The notes beneath the pieces were generated by a model. That model saw nothing but the letters and a program-made list of their open reading frames with translations. It searched no databases and was not told the origin of the DNA. The translations under genes were made by a program, and so were the position numbers. 64,000 nt of DNA, from assembly GCA_947460875.1 (NCBI GenBank), contig CANHGR010000009.1:1-64000 (forward strand), read 5' to 3'. Below are positions 8,060 through 18,095 of this stretch, in pieces. Numbering within the stretch: position 1 is the stretch's first letter; each line of letters starts with the position of its first letter. Source of the DNA: Sphingobacteriaceae bacterium. Lineage in GTDB: Bacteria; Bacteroidota; Bacteroidia; Sphingobacteriales; Sphingobacteriaceae.

Positions 8060-8689
8060 ATGATAGCCAAGCTCAACAAACATGATCTGTTGTTCCCTAG
8101 TCCTGAACTGGCAGCAGAAGATGGATGGTTAGCAGTCGGAGGAGACTTGTCGCCCGAACGATTGGTGGTCGCTTACAACAAAGGAATTTTCCCTTGGTAT
8201 AATGAGCCGCCAATCCGTTGGTATTCTCCACATGAACGATTTGTGTTGTTGCCAAGCAAACTCAAGATCAGCAAGAGCATGGCTAAAGTGATTGCCTCCG
8301 GACAATTTAAGATTACTTTCGATCAAGATTTTGGAAACGTCATTAGGGGATGTTCAATGATTTCACGTGAGGGGCAGGCTGGCACCTGGATAAACTCCGA
8401 AATGCAGCTAGCGTATCTCGTGTTACATCGACTTGGATATGCTCATTCCGTTGAGGTATGGTCTGGCGATGAATTAGTTGGCGGATTATATGGAGTGGTT
8501 TCGGGTAATATTTTTTGTGGAGAAAGTATGTTTAGTAAAGTAAGTAACGCTTCAAAAGCTGCACTGATTTGGCTATGTCAGCAAAGAAATTACAAATTAA
8601 TTGACTGTCAGATTTTTACCGAACACTTGAGTCGGATGGGAGCGGAGATGATATCTCGGGAGGAATACATGAGTTTTTTAAAGCCCTAA
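8060..8689 (+). CDS. aat: Leucyl/phenylalanyl-tRNA-protein transferase
   Basis: The product has 209 residues. It transfers Leu or Phe from aminoacyl-tRNA to proteins with N-terminal Lys or Arg, marking them for the ClpS-ClpAP N-end rule pathway. Family features are FPSPELAAEDGWLAVGGDLSPERL near the start, GIFPWYNEPPIRWYSPHERFVL, GTWINSEMQLAY, and GGLYGVVSGNIFCGESMFS. I chose ATG 8060 (MIAKLNKHD) because an upstream in-frame start would add 30 residues lying over the previous gene. It converges on the SNF2 gene, with the two stop codons sharing bases 8686-8689. Confidence 0.95.
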   Translation: MIAKLNKHDLLFPSPELAAEDGWLAVGGDLSPERLVVAYNKGIFPWYNEPPIRWYSPHERFVLLPSKLKISKSMAKVIASGQFKITFDQDFGNVIRGCSMISREGQAGTWINSEMQLAYLVLHRLGYAHSVEVWSGDELVGGLYGVVSGNIFCGESMFSKVSNASKAALIWLCQQRNYKLIDCQIFTEHLSRMGAEMISREEYMSFLKP

Positions 8690-11577
8690 CTAAGTATTTC
8701 CCTGATATTTTGAGCGGACAATGACTTTACAAAACTTTCTTCGGTAGTGATCAGTGATTCTGCTACTCTTTTCTTGCGATTCTGGAGAGCGAGAATTTTT
8801 TCCTCAACACTATCTTTAGTAATGAATTTATAGATAAACACGTTCTTGGTTTGCCCAATTCGATGTGTACGGTCGATCGCCTGCTGCTCTACGGCAGGAT
8901 TCCACCACGGATCAAGTATAAACACATAATCTGCACCGGTTAGATTTAAGCCGACTCCGCCAGCTTTAATAGATATCAAAAACAGTTTGATGTCATTGTT
9001 CTCTTGAAATTCTTTAACAATTTCACCCCTGTTGTTCGTCGATCCATCTAAATAAGCATATGGTGTTTTTTGTTTGTTAAAATAAGTACGGTAGATATCA
9101 AGATGCTTTACAAACTGAGAAAAAATAAGCACTTTGTGCCCACGCGATAAGACATTTTCAAGTGTATGAATAACATTCTCAAATTTCCCCGAATCTCCTT
9201 CGTAGCCTTCATCAACCATCTTCGGGTGATTAGATATTTGGCGCAGCTTAGTAAGACCTTGAAGTAGTTGAATTGGCTTTTTAGCTAAAGATCCGTTGCC
9301 AAGTTCTTTTAAAAGTTCATTTCTGTATTCAGATTTAATTTTTTCGTAGTAACTAGTTTGATCCTCTGTCATTTGACAATAGAAAAGATGTTCGGTTTTT
9401 GGAGGCAACTCTTGAGCTACTTGCATCTTTGTGCGCCGAAGCACAAATGGCTTGATCAATACCTGCAACCTACGAGCTTTTTCTTCATCTTTTTTCTTTT
9501 CGATTGGAACTACAAAATCACTCTGAAAGAAGCTTTGATTGCCTAGTAATCCGGGATTGATAAACGACATTTGTGTCCACAAATCATTAACTGAGTTTTC
9601 AATCGGCGTACCGCTTAACACCAATTTATGCCTTGATCGGAGAGTTTTTACAGCTCGGAAGGCTTTAGAAGATGGATTTTTTATATTCTGACTTTCATCC
9701 AGTATGATATAATTAAAATACAGATTTTTTAGCTGATCGATATCTACTCTTGTGATTCCATAGGTAGTGAAAACCACATCATAATTCATAAATAGCTCAA
9801 CATCCTTATTTCGGAATGTCCCGGTATGCGTTAGAATTTTTAAATCTGGCGCAAATTTTTCCGCTTCATTAAGCCAATTGTAGATTAATGATGTGGGCAT
9901 TATAATTAGTGATGCAGAATGCCCTGCATCATCTTGTTCTTCTTTGATCTTTTGAAGAAGTGCTAAGGTTTGGACTGTTTTCCCCAAGCCCATATCATCT
10001 GCCAGACAACCGCCGAAGTTATATTTACGCAAAAAGTAAAACCAATCATAACCTGCTTTTTGGTAGGGGCGAAGCGTTCCTTTAAACCTCAAGGGAATGT
10101 CTACTTCAGTTATTTCTTCAAAATTAGACAGCTGCTTGAGCTTGTTTCCAATTGAAACTGTAGCTAACTCGCTGTTCGCGAAGTCATTGATAAGGCCAAT
10201 ATGATGTTTTTTTAATTTGAGATGTTGATTGCCTTCAGTGAAATGTAATAGATTCCCATACTGCGAAAACCACTTTTCAGGAATGATCGCAATCTCTCCA
10301 GTAGGCAGGGTAAATTCCCGGATTCTGTTTAAAATATGCTGTTTTAGATCTATAAAAGGCACCTGGTAAGATCCGAAATAGACAATTGCAAACATATCGA
10401 ACCAATCATTATTTTCCCTGAACTCTAAATCGATTTTGCTGGATCCAAGAACAAACTTTTTTTCGCCATCAGCTTGATGAAGCTGAAAGCCCTTTTCTAA
10501 TAATTCGTCATGGTGTTCATTTAGCCAGTTTATTGCCTTAAAGGAATTCTCTCCTTCTTCTGCCGCTGTTTCAACGTCGAGGTGAGCGAACAAAGATCCA
10601 GAGGACTTTAATCCCATAGATTTTAATTCATTTAGCTTATTTTTTTCCCAGGTTAGTGAGCGTTTGATTCGATGGAAAATATATTCCTCGTCCTGTTGTT
10701 GCATATGTACTGACACATGAATATCATTTCCGGCCGGAAAGATGTATTCGCCATATCGAAACAACAAATACAGTTGTGCTTCACCTGATATCGTAAAATC
10801 TATTTTTAAAACCGGGACAGCATCATATTTTTCTGTTACAATTTGGAATCCTTCGGCATAAACGTGGTGTTTTTCAATTAATGGGGCAACAAATTTTTCA
10901 AAGTATGTTTTCTCTGATGAGCGAGGGATTGAAATAAATCGTTTTGTAAGAAAGGGAATCAATTTTTTACCTTCAACATTGTGATCGAGATGATAAAGAG
11001 TATCCTCTAAGAGCAACCAGGCGGGTTGGTTGCAGATTATTTGGGCATCCTTGAACATAAATTCGATTCGTAATCCTTGATATTTAATCGTTGGGAAGTA
11101 TCTTGTCTCTATTGCATCGCGGCGAAAATGAAAAAGCACCGTTGCTGGCTCATCTGCTAGTCTGATTTTTTTTTCAACAGGCCAGCCCTCTTTACTCATT
11201 AGATACAACTCCTTATTTCCGAGTAACTTAAACGCCTCTATCAGTCTTTTTTCTATTCTTGGACGATATTTGTTGTAGAAGGACTCGCTAAAAAGCTTCC
11301 CGAAGAATTCGGAAGGACGAATGGTTTTTTTATAATATCGCTTTATGACATTGCTCTGCTCAATTTCTTCGAGCAACTTGATTAGCTTGTGATCATCCTC
11401 GTCTAAAATTCGTGAAAACTCTTTAGAAGTAATTGCAAATAATCGCTGATAAGTTAGCGAGTGCCCCCCATCGGCATTTAACTGCACCACGTGTGGTTCA
11501 ATTAGATAACCAAGAAAATCATGTTTGCATATAGCATACACAATTTTACAAGGTTTAGTACTATCAACACGAAGCAT
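8686..11577 (-). CDS. SNF2/Rad54-family DNA-dependent ATPase
   Basis: The protein has 963 residues. The C-terminal half is a complete Swi2/Snf2 ATPase: GCLADDMGLGKT (Walker A), DESQNIKN (Walker B variant DESQ), LSGTPIENSVNDLW (motif III), KVLIFSQFVKHLDIY (motif IV) and DRTHRIGQT (motif VI). The first roughly 480 residues are a variable bacterial SNF2 N-terminal region without a motif I can name. I see no SWIM zinc finger, nuclease or methylase fusion. Such proteins translocate on duplex DNA or remodel RNA polymerase (RapA-like). It follows dapF on the same strand after a 97-base gap. No defence genes are nearby, so a housekeeping role is more likely. Confidence 0.9.
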   Translation of the reverse strand: MLRVDSTKPCKIVYAICKHDFLGYLIEPHVVQLNADGGHSLTYQRLFAITSKEFSRILDEDDHKLIKLLEEIEQSNVIKRYYKKTIRPSEFFGKLFSESFYNKYRPRIEKRLIEAFKLLGNKELYLMSKEGWPVEKKIRLADEPATVLFHFRRDAIETRYFPTIKYQGLRIEFMFKDAQIICNQPAWLLLEDTLYHLDHNVEGKKLIPFLTKRFISIPRSSEKTYFEKFVAPLIEKHHVYAEGFQIVTEKYDAVPVLKIDFTISGEAQLYLLFRYGEYIFPAGNDIHVSVHMQQQDEEYIFHRIKRSLTWEKNKLNELKSMGLKSSGSLFAHLDVETAAEEGENSFKAINWLNEHHDELLEKGFQLHQADGEKKFVLGSSKIDLEFRENNDWFDMFAIVYFGSYQVPFIDLKQHILNRIREFTLPTGEIAIIPEKWFSQYGNLLHFTEGNQHLKLKKHHIGLINDFANSELATVSIGNKLKQLSNFEEITEVDIPLRFKGTLRPYQKAGYDWFYFLRKYNFGGCLADDMGLGKTVQTLALLQKIKEEQDDAGHSASLIIMPTSLIYNWLNEAEKFAPDLKILTHTGTFRNKDVELFMNYDVVFTTYGITRVDIDQLKNLYFNYIILDESQNIKNPSSKAFRAVKTLRSRHKLVLSGTPIENSVNDLWTQMSFINPGLLGNQSFFQSDFVVPIEKKKDEEKARRLQVLIKPFVLRRTKMQVAQELPPKTEHLFYCQMTEDQTSYYEKIKSEYRNELLKELGNGSLAKKPIQLLQGLTKLRQISNHPKMVDEGYEGDSGKFENVIHTLENVLSRGHKVLIFSQFVKHLDIYRTYFNKQKTPYAYLDGSTNNRGEIVKEFQENNDIKLFLISIKAGGVGLNLTGADYVFILDPWWNPAVEQQAIDRTHRIGQTKNVFIYKFITKDSVEEKILALQNRKKRVAESLITTEESFVKSLSAQNIREILS

Positions 11578-11674
11578 AAATGTTAAAATTAGCGCAATGT
11601 AATTCTAAATATGAATTATTTCAGACAGAATGCTTCGGTTTTTGTGAAAATTCGTCGAATTCTTTGTTAAATTT

Positions 11675-12463
11675 TTATTGAATCTCCATTTTTCCCTCAA
11701 AAACAAAGGTTGCTGGGCCTTCCAAATAAACATCAGTGAAAATATGCCCATCATAATTGAATCGGATATTGAGTTTGCCGCCCTTGACATTAATGGGAGT
11801 AGAAATATAACCTAGTTGATTTTTATATTTAGCCATTGCTAAGGCCACTGCCGTTGCGCCTGTACCACAAGCAAATGTTTCGTTTTCAACACCTCGCTCG
11901 TACGTTCTCACAGAGTAGTGGTCGCCGAAATCCTCTGTAAAATTGATATTAATCCCTTCAGCTGCATACCTATCGTTGTATCGGATTGCCTTGCCTTCTC
12001 GGTAAACATCATGGCTTTTTAAAGATGATTGTAGAATTACATAGTGCGGAGATCCAGTGTTAAGAATGTATGCAGCCCCATCACGGGCAATATCATCAAC
12101 GTCAATCATCTTAAGACTAACCCAATCTTCACTATCTGAAATTTTGGCATAATGTGGACCATCAACTGCCAGAAAGTTAGTTTCCTGATAGACAATATTT
12201 AACTTCTTTGCGAAGGCTACGATACACCGACCTCCATTCCCGCACATGCTACTGGGTCTGCCATCAGCGTTATAGTAAATCATCTCAAAATCGTACCCCT
12301 GGGCATTTTGGAGGAAGATAATGCCATCTGCCCCAATTCCGAATCTGCGGTCGCATAATGAAGCAAGTAAATCAGGATTATGATGGTTAATAATCTTATT
12401 ACGATTATCTACAAGGATAAAATCGTTGCCTGCGCCTTCGTATTTATAGAAATTTAACTTCAT
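11675..12463 (-). CDS. dapF: Diaminopimelate epimerase
   Basis: This 262-residue enzyme converts LL- to meso-diaminopimelate for lysine and peptidoglycan synthesis without a cofactor. Both active-site cysteine motifs are present: MCGNGGRC near residue 73 and FACGTGATA near residue 196. The N-terminus FYKYEGAGNDFILVDN is typical. The gene stands alone apart from the downstream SNF2 gene. Its upstream region faces the degQ promoter region, a divergent arrangement sharing about 210 bases. Confidence 0.95.
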   Translation of the reverse strand: MKLNFYKYEGAGNDFILVDNRNKIINHHNPDLLASLCDRRFGIGADGIIFLQNAQGYDFEMIYYNADGRPSSMCGNGGRCIVAFAKKLNIVYQETNFLAVDGPHYAKISDSEDWVSLKMIDVDDIARDGAAYILNTGSPHYVILQSSLKSHDVYREGKAIRYNDRYAAEGININFTEDFGDHYSVRTYERGVENETFACGTGATAVALAMAKYKNQLGYISTPINVKGGKLNIRFNYDGHIFTDVYLEGPATFVFEGKMEIQ

Positions 12464-12606
12464 GACTACTTACAAGATTACAAATTGCCAGCCAAACTAT
12501 TTCCAGATATTAAGTTTTTTTTGTTTATTTAGTTATCTGAGAGGGTGCGAGAAAAAGTATGTTTTTACATTTAACATATTTTAACATAATTATCGGCACA
12601 CAAAAC

Positions 12607-12638
12607 TTGCATATACCGTTAAACTGGTATTAATTTTG
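12607..12638 (+). promoter_or_regulatory. Promoter of degQ
   Basis: TTG (12607-12609) and TAATTTTG (12631-12638) are separated by 21 bases and match the Bacteroidota sigma-A consensus at every conserved position. Transcription should begin near 12645, giving a 5' leader of about 30 bases before ATG 12675. Confidence 0.65.
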
Positions 12639-12674
12639 ACTAAATAATTCCGAAAAATTTTTAATTGGCAAAAT

Positions 12675-14204
12675 ATGAAAAAGATAATCGTAACACTATT
12701 AACAGCTTGCGTGGGTGGCGCGGTAGCCATCGGCGCTTACAAGCTGATGGAGAACCAACAGGTAAATGGTCTTAGTCTGGATGAGAAACAGAAATTGTAT
12801 TTCGCCAACAATCCTGCTAATATCACGTCTTCGGTGGGAGCAGTCGACTTTGTTCAGGCTGCAGCAGCTGTCACTCCTGCTGTAGTTCATATTAATACAA
12901 CGTACGAAGGCCAATCTTCAACAAGGCAGGGAGGCTCTCAGCAAGAGATGGGCGATCTTTTTGATCAATTCTTCGGCGCACCACAAATGCGCTCTAGAGC
13001 ACCTGTTATGGCTTCAGGCTCAGGAGTTATAATTTCTGACGATGGCTATATTGTTACAAATAACCATGTTGTTGAAGACGCAACCAAAATCGAAGTAGTT
13101 TTAACTGACAAGCGTTCGTTTGAAGGTAAAGTCATTGGTCGTGATGCAAATACCGATCTAGCACTGATAAAAGTATCGGCAACCAACCTTCCAATAGTAA
13201 AACTTGGCAATTCTGATAATGTGCAGGTAGGAGAATGGGTTTTAGCAGTTGGATATCCACTTGCTCTAGAAAGCACTGTCACCGCTGGGATAGTAAGTGC
13301 AAAGGGAAGAAGCATTGGGATTCTAGATCAGCCACGACCTCAACAATTTAACAACCGGAATGGCTCTGAACCTCAACAAAGAACGGCAATCGAGTCGTTC
13401 ATTCAGACAGATGCGGCGATTAATCGAGGGAATAGCGGCGGTGCATTGGTCAATGCAAATGGAGAGCTAGTGGGTATAAACGCTGCTATTGCTTCACAAA
13501 GCGGTACATATGAGGGATATGGATTTGCAATCCCCATTAATCTAGCAAAGAAAGTATTAGATGATTTTAAAGAATTCGGAGCAGTAAAACGGGGGGTAAT
13601 AGGTGTTTCATTCAGAGATCTTAACGCTAGCGCAGCTAAAGAATTAGGAATTGAACAAATTAACGGTTTATACGTAAATGATGTAGCTCCGGGAAGTGGC
13701 GCAGCATCCGCAGGATTAAAACAAGGGGACATCATCACGAAAGTTGAGAATACTACAATTTACGCATCCTCTGATCTTCAAGAACGTGTTGGAAGACTCC
13801 GTCCGGGGGATAAAATTCAGTTGACCTACCTTCGCAACGGTAAGCCGTTCAACGCAAGCGTAACATTGAAAGACGTCGAGTCTGTTAAGTTTGCGGGCAA
13901 TACTGCAGCTGGTCGCTCCTCGGCAGAAATTTACAGCAAATTAGGAGCAGGCTTCAGTCCCTTAACTGCTGCACAAAAGCAGAGATACAGAATAAGTTCA
14001 GGTGTTATTGTTTCTGAAGTACGTTCAGGTGGAATATTTGACGATGTCGAGATTCCGAAAGGTGCAATTATTACGCAGATCAATGGTAAAGACGTAAATA
14101 GCAGGGAAGAAATCAATACCGCTTTAGGTGTTACAGATCAGACAGTTACAATAAAAGGTATTGCTGACGGTGGTAGCTTCCGTGTAACGGTTCCGATACA
14201 ATAA
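12675..14204 (+). CDS. degQ: Periplasmic serine protease of the Do/HtrA family
   Basis: The product has 509 residues. An N-terminal hydrophobic segment (residues 2-22) exports or anchors it. The trypsin-like domain carries the triad H131 (TNNHVV), D161 (NTDLAL) and S254 (RGNSGGAL). Two PDZ domains follow: the first is around GLYVNDVAPGSGAASAGL, and the second has a diverged ligand loop (GVIVSEVRSGGIFDD). It degrades or refolds damaged envelope proteins. The domain set is that of DegP/DegQ/MucD; I cannot tell these apart by sequence alone. It is a single-gene unit with its own promoter and terminator. Confidence 0.93.
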   Translation: MKKIIVTLLTACVGGAVAIGAYKLMENQQVNGLSLDEKQKLYFANNPANITSSVGAVDFVQAAAAVTPAVVHINTTYEGQSSTRQGGSQQEMGDLFDQFFGAPQMRSRAPVMASGSGVIISDDGYIVTNNHVVEDATKIEVVLTDKRSFEGKVIGRDANTDLALIKVSATNLPIVKLGNSDNVQVGEWVLAVGYPLALESTVTAGIVSAKGRSIGILDQPRPQQFNNRNGSEPQQRTAIESFIQTDAAINRGNSGGALVNANGELVGINAAIASQSGTYEGYGFAIPINLAKKVLDDFKEFGAVKRGVIGVSFRDLNASAAKELGIEQINGLYVNDVAPGSGAASAGLKQGDIITKVENTTIYASSDLQERVGRLRPGDKIQLTYLRNGKPFNASVTLKDVESVKFAGNTAAGRSSAEIYSKLGAGFSPLTAAQKQRYRISSGVIVSEVRSGGIFDDVEIPKGAIITQINGKDVNSREEINTALGVTDQTVTIKGIADGGSFRVTVPIQ

Positions 14205-14218
14205 TGATTGTCATTTTA

Positions 14219-14256
14219 TAAAAAGCTCTCCGAGAAATCGGGGAGCTTTTTGTTTT
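14219..14256 (+). terminator. Terminator after degQ
   Basis: AAAAAGCTCTCCGA and TCGGGGAGCTTTTT pair around a GAAA loop with one mismatch and run into TTTTTGTTTT. The A-rich left arm makes it symmetric, but no gene converges on it. Confidence 0.85.
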
Positions 14257-14380
14257 CAAAGTTTTATGGTTTAGATTGTTTCTAAATAACCTAAAAGCCA
14301 ATACTACTAGCTAAATCCTTTATATTTTCTATCATTATTTAGATATTTTTGCCCTTGCCCAAATCATAATTTAAGAGGTA

Positions 14381-15166
14381 ATGAGTAATTTAAAAACAAC
14401 TTTATCGTCGTCGCTGGGGAAAAAGATAGTGATGAGTCTAACAGGCCTGTTCTTATGTACTTTCCTGATCGTGCATCTAATAGGGAATTTGCAACTATTT
14501 AAAGATGACAATGGATTAGCCTTTAATGCCTATGCATACACAATGACGCACTTTACGCCAATAAAGATTGTCTCTTATCTTCTGTATGCTTCGATAATCG
14601 TACATGCTATGTACGCGCTAATTCTTACATCGATGAACAAAAAGGCTCGCCCTGTTGGATATGCTCAACAAAATGGCAATGCTAATAGTCCTTGGACTTC
14701 TAGAAACATGGGCATTTTGGGAACAATCTTGCTTATTTTCATTGTGATACACATGAATAATTTTTGGGCTCAATATCATTGGGCCGATCTTCCCTATGCG
14801 AAATATGAAGTCAGCCTGACGGATCCTGCCGATGTTAAATTCACATCCATCCCGTTTGACGGATCAAAAATTGCGCATACCGATTATGTAGATATAGAAC
14901 ATGGAGTTAAGGTTTTAATTGCAAAAGATCTTTATCTCATCGTTGGCGAACTTTTTAAACAATGGTGGTATGTGTTACTGTATGTTGTTTCGATGGTAGC
15001 ATTAGCTTTCCACCTTTTTCATGGCTTTAGAAGTGCATTTCAGACTTTAGGATGGGATCATAAAAAGTACGTATCTGCCATTCGATTTATTGGCGAATGG
15101 GGATTCGGATTGCTTATCCCGATAGCATTTGCCGCAATGCCTTTATATTTTTTCTTTTTCAAATAG
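14381..15166 (+). CDS. sdhC: Succinate dehydrogenase cytochrome b subunit
   Basis: The protein has 261 residues with five transmembrane helices. This is the single-subunit type B anchor that replaces separate SdhC and SdhD. Candidate haem-ligating histidines lie in the helices (IVHLIGNLQLF, IIVHAMYAL, IVIHMNNFW, AFHLFHGFRSAFQTLG). It anchors SdhA and SdhB in the inner membrane and passes electrons to menaquinone. A TATTTTTG box at 14344-14351 could be the -7 element, but no TTG is at the right distance. A perfect hairpin lies between this gene and sdhA. Confidence 0.93.
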   Translation: MSNLKTTLSSSLGKKIVMSLTGLFLCTFLIVHLIGNLQLFKDDNGLAFNAYAYTMTHFTPIKIVSYLLYASIIVHAMYALILTSMNKKARPVGYAQQNGNANSPWTSRNMGILGTILLIFIVIHMNNFWAQYHWADLPYAKYEVSLTDPADVKFTSIPFDGSKIAHTDYVDIEHGVKVLIAKDLYLIVGELFKQWWYVLLYVVSMVALAFHLFHGFRSAFQTLGWDHKKYVSAIRFIGEWGFGLLIPIAFAAMPLYFFFFK

Positions 15167-15172
15167 ATTATC

Positions 15173-15190
15173 TTCTCGCTTTTGCGAGAA
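15173..15190 (+). promoter_or_regulatory. Intercistronic hairpin between sdhC and sdhA
   Basis: TTCTCGC and GCGAGAA form a perfect 7-bp stem around a TTTT loop, 18 bases before the sdhA start. No T run follows, so it is not a terminator. It may set mRNA stability or sdhA translation. Confidence 0.5.
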
Positions 15191-15208
15191 CTAAATAAAA
15201 ATTCAGAG

Positions 15209-17143
15209 ATGAAGTTAGATGCTAAAATTCCGGAGGGTCCCTTATTTGAGAAATGGCCGAAACATAAATTCAACCTGAAATTAGTTAACCCGGCCAATAA
15301 AAGAAAGTACACGATACTAGTTGTAGGTACCGGACTTGCAGGGTCGTCGGCTGCCGCTTCGCTTGCAGAGCTTGGATATAATGTAAAGACTTTCTGTTTC
15401 CAGGATAGTCCTAGACGCGCGCACTCAATTGCCGCACAAGGTGGAATTAATGCTGCAAAAAATTATAGAAATGACGGCGATAGCGTTTACCGCCTGTTTT
15501 ACGATACGATCAAAGGCGGAGACTATCGCGCAAGAGAAGCAAATGTTTATCGCCTTGCAGATGTTTCTGTAAATATAATTGACCAATGTGTTGCTCAGGG
15601 TGTGCCTTTTGCCCGCGAGTATGGTGGCTTGTTAGACAATCGCTCTTTTGGGGGCTCTCAAGTGTCGCGCACGTTTTATGCACGCGGCCAGACAGGTCAA
15701 CAGTTATTGCTTGGGGCGTATTCTGCTCTTAATAGACAAATACATCAGGGAACTATCAAGTCATATAATCGGCATGAGATGCTTGATGTTGTTGTTGTAG
15801 ACGGAAAAGCTCAAGGTATTGTAACCCGAAACCTTATTACAGGCGAGATTGAAACTCATGCCGGCCATGCTGTTTTGTTATGTACAGGCGGCTATGGCAA
15901 TGTATTCTACCTCTCTACAAATGCAATGGGCAGCAATATTACCGCGGCCTGGAAAGCGCATAAACGTGGGGCCTATTTTGGCAATCCTTGTTTCACACAA
16001 ATCCACCCTACCTGTATTCCCGTTTCCGGAGATCACCAGTCGAAGCTAACCCTCATGTCAGAGTCTTTGCGAAATGACGGACGAGTTTGGGCACCAAAAA
16101 CAAAAGAACTGGCTGAAAAACTTCGTAAAGGAGAGTTGAAAGGTTCTGACTTGAAAGAAGAGGATAGGGATTATTTCCTTGAACGGAAATATCCAGCTTT
16201 TGGTAACCTCGTTCCTAGAGATGTGGCTTCACGAAACGCCAAAGAGATCGTTGATGAGGGAAGAGGCGTTGGAGGATCGGGAGTAGCAGTATTCCTCGAC
16301 TTTGCAGAGTCAATTGCACGTTTGGGCGAAGATTCTGTACGCGCAAAGTATGGTAATCTGTTCGATATGTATGAGCAGATCACTGCCGAAAATCCGTACA
16401 AGCAGCCAATGCGTATTTATCCTGCGGTACACTATACAATGGGCGGACTTTGGGTTGATTATAATTTGCAAACGACAGTCCCGGGTTTATACGCTCTGGG
16501 CGAAGCTAATTTTTCTGATCATGGAGCCAACAGGCTGGGCGCATCGGCGTTAATGCAGGGTTTAGCCGACGGTTATTTTGTAATACCCTATACCGTAGGC
16601 GATTACTTGGCTAACATCGGACCTAAACCGGTAGATGATTCTCATCCTGCGTTTGCTGAGACTAAAAAGGCAGTTGAAGATCGCATCGCAAAACTTTTAT
16701 CCCTTAAAGGAACCAAAACGGTTGATGAATATCATCGTGAATTAGGTCATATTATGTGGGAATACTGTGGTATGGCACGTACAGAAGAAGGTCTCAAAAA
16801 AGCGAAGGGACTAATCTCTGAACTGAGAGCAGACTTTTGGAAAAATGCGATCGTTCCTGGAACTAATAGTGAATTTAATCAATCGCTTGAAAAGGCAGGT
16901 CGGGTTGCCGATTTTCTGGAGCTCGGCGAGCTAATGGTCGACGATGCATTAGATCGTAAAGAATCATGTGGTGGACATTTCCGCTTAGAGAGTCAAACTG
17001 ATGAAGGTGAGGCTCTACGCGATGACGATAACTACGCATATGTTGCAGCTTGGGAATACAAAGGCGACAATACACCGGAACAACTACACCGCGAGGAGTT
17101 GGTGTTTGAAAATGTTAAATTGACACAAAGAAGTTATAAATAG
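15209..17143 (+). CDS. sdhA: Succinate dehydrogenase flavoprotein subunit
   Basis: The product has 644 residues. The FAD-binding Rossmann motif [19 protein letters not shown] starts near residue 36. The covalent flavin-attachment histidine lies in [15 protein letters not shown], and substrate-binding and catalytic residues lie in the HYTMGG and [13 protein letters not shown] regions. It oxidises succinate to fumarate, with electrons passing to SdhB. The long-form sequence fits the type B succinate:menaquinone oxidoreductases of Bacteroidota. I chose ATG 15209 over an in-frame TTG at 15182 that lies inside the upstream hairpin. Confidence 0.95.
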   Translation: MKLDAKIPEGPLFEKWPKHKFNLKLVNPANKRKYTILVVGTGLAGSSAAASLAELGYNVKTFCFQDSPRRAHSIAAQGGINAAKNYRNDGDSVYRLFYDTIKGGDYRAREANVYRLADVSVNIIDQCVAQGVPFAREYGGLLDNRSFGGSQVSRTFYARGQTGQQLLLGAYSALNRQIHQGTIKSYNRHEMLDVVVVDGKAQGIVTRNLITGEIETHAGHAVLLCTGGYGNVFYLSTNAMGSNITAAWKAHKRGAYFGNPCFTQIHPTCIPVSGDHQSKLTLMSESLRNDGRVWAPKTKELAEKLRKGELKGSDLKEEDRDYFLERKYPAFGNLVPRDVASRNAKEIVDEGRGVGGSGVAVFLDFAESIARLGEDSVRAKYGNLFDMYEQITAENPYKQPMRIYPAVHYTMGGLWVDYNLQTTVPGLYALGEANFSDHGANRLGASALMQGLADGYFVIPYTVGDYLANIGPKPVDDSHPAFAETKKAVEDRIAKLLSLKGTKTVDEYHRELGHIMWEYCGMARTEEGLKKAKGLISELRADFWKNAIVPGTNSEFNQSLEKAGRVADFLELGELMVDDALDRKESCGGHFRLESQTDEGEALRDDDNYAYVAAWEYKGDNTPEQLHREELVFENVKLTQRSYK

Positions 17144-17148
17144 AAGTG

Positions 17149-17239
17149 AGTATTGAGATGTGAGAAAATTCACATACCGGGGATTCAATATTATCGGTAA
17201 TTGATATTCGCCATGTCTCATATCTCACATCCCAATACT
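17149..17239. repeat. Long inverted repeat between sdhA and sdhB
   Basis: AGTATTGAGATGTGAGA (17149-17165) and TCTCACATCCCAATACT (17223-17239) are complementary at 16 of 17 positions, enclosing a 57-base loop. It begins six bases after the sdhA stop and ends seven bases before the sdhB start. The GAGATGTGAGA-type unit has the look of a dispersed REP-like palindrome. In the message it would fold into a long stem separating the two cistrons. Confidence 0.7.
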
Positions 17240-17245
17240 AATAAA

Positions 17246-18016
17246 ATGAGTGCACACATGAATTTGACCCTAAAAGTTTGGAGGCAGAAGAATGCCAATG
17301 ATAAAGGTGGATTTGTAACCTATAAGGCAGCAGACATCTCTCCGGATATGTCATTCTTAGAGATGCTGGATGTTGTGAATGAGGGCCTCATAAAAAAGGG
17401 AGAAGATCCGATACATTTTGATCATGATTGCCGTGAAGGTATTTGTGGAATGTGCTCTTTATATATAAATGGACGCGCGCATGGCCCGAAACGTGCGATT
17501 ACTACCTGCCAACTTCATATGCGTAGTTTCTCTGATGGCGAAACTATTACCATTGAACCATGGAGGGCTGCTGCTTTTCCAGTTGTTAAAGATCTTGCGG
17601 TTAACAGACAAGCATTTGACAGGATTCAGCAATCCGGTGGATATGTTTCAATTAATACAGGCGGTGTGCCCGATGCGAATGAAATCCCAATTCCAAAGTT
17701 TATTGCGGATGAAGCATTTAATTCTGCTACCTGTATAGGCTGTGGTGCCTGTGTGGCGGCTTGTAAAAATGCTTCTGCGATGTTGTTTGTTTCAGCGAAA
17801 GTTTCGCAGTTAGCATTACTTCCACAGGGTCAGCAAGAGCGCTATCAGCGAGTACAAGCAATGGTTGCACAAATGGATGAAGAGGGATTTGGAAATTGTA
17901 CTAATACAGGTGCTTGCGAGGCCGAATGTCCAAAGGAAATTTCGATCACGAATATTGCCCGCATGAATAGAGAGTATTTTACTTCTAAATTTTTTAAAGA
18001 AGAAGAAATTCATTAA
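17246..18016 (+). CDS. sdhB: Succinate dehydrogenase iron-sulfur subunit
   Basis: The product has 256 residues. The N-terminal plant-type [2Fe-2S] site is [15 protein letters not shown] with a later C in TTCQLH. The C-terminal ferredoxin region is [15 protein letters not shown] and [17 protein letters not shown], supplying the [4Fe-4S] and [3Fe-4S] clusters. It relays electrons from the flavin to the haem subunit. ATG 17246 ([12 protein letters not shown]) was chosen because an upstream start at 17201 would lie inside the inverted repeat; ATG 17261 is also possible. It closes the sdhCAB operon. Confidence 0.94.
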   Translation: MSAHMNLTLKVWRQKNANDKGGFVTYKAADISPDMSFLEMLDVVNEGLIKKGEDPIHFDHDCREGICGMCSLYINGRAHGPKRAITTCQLHMRSFSDGETITIEPWRAAAFPVVKDLAVNRQAFDRIQQSGGYVSINTGGVPDANEIPIPKFIADEAFNSATCIGCGACVAACKNASAMLFVSAKVSQLALLPQGQQERYQRVQAMVAQMDEEGFGNCTNTGACEAECPKEISITNIARMNREYFTSKFFKEEEIH

Positions 18017-18041
18017 TTTTGTAATACGAGGCAAAGGAGGA

Positions 18042-18087
18042 TTTTAATAGAAAAGCTCGACAGGAATGTCGAGCTTTTCTATTAAAA
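18042..18087. terminator. Bidirectional terminator after sdhB
   Basis: A perfect 21-bp stem (18042-18062 with 18067-18087) closes on a GGAA loop. The arms are A/T-rich at the base, giving T runs on both strands, so it can end sdhB transcription and transcription arriving from the repressor remnant on the minus strand. Confidence 0.85.
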
Positions 18088-18095
18088 CTGATTTT

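Noticed and set aside
8686-11577. SNF2 helicase as part of a defence system such as DISARM
   Set aside because: No methylase, nuclease or PLD genes are near, and its neighbours are dapF and aat; a housekeeping role is more likely.
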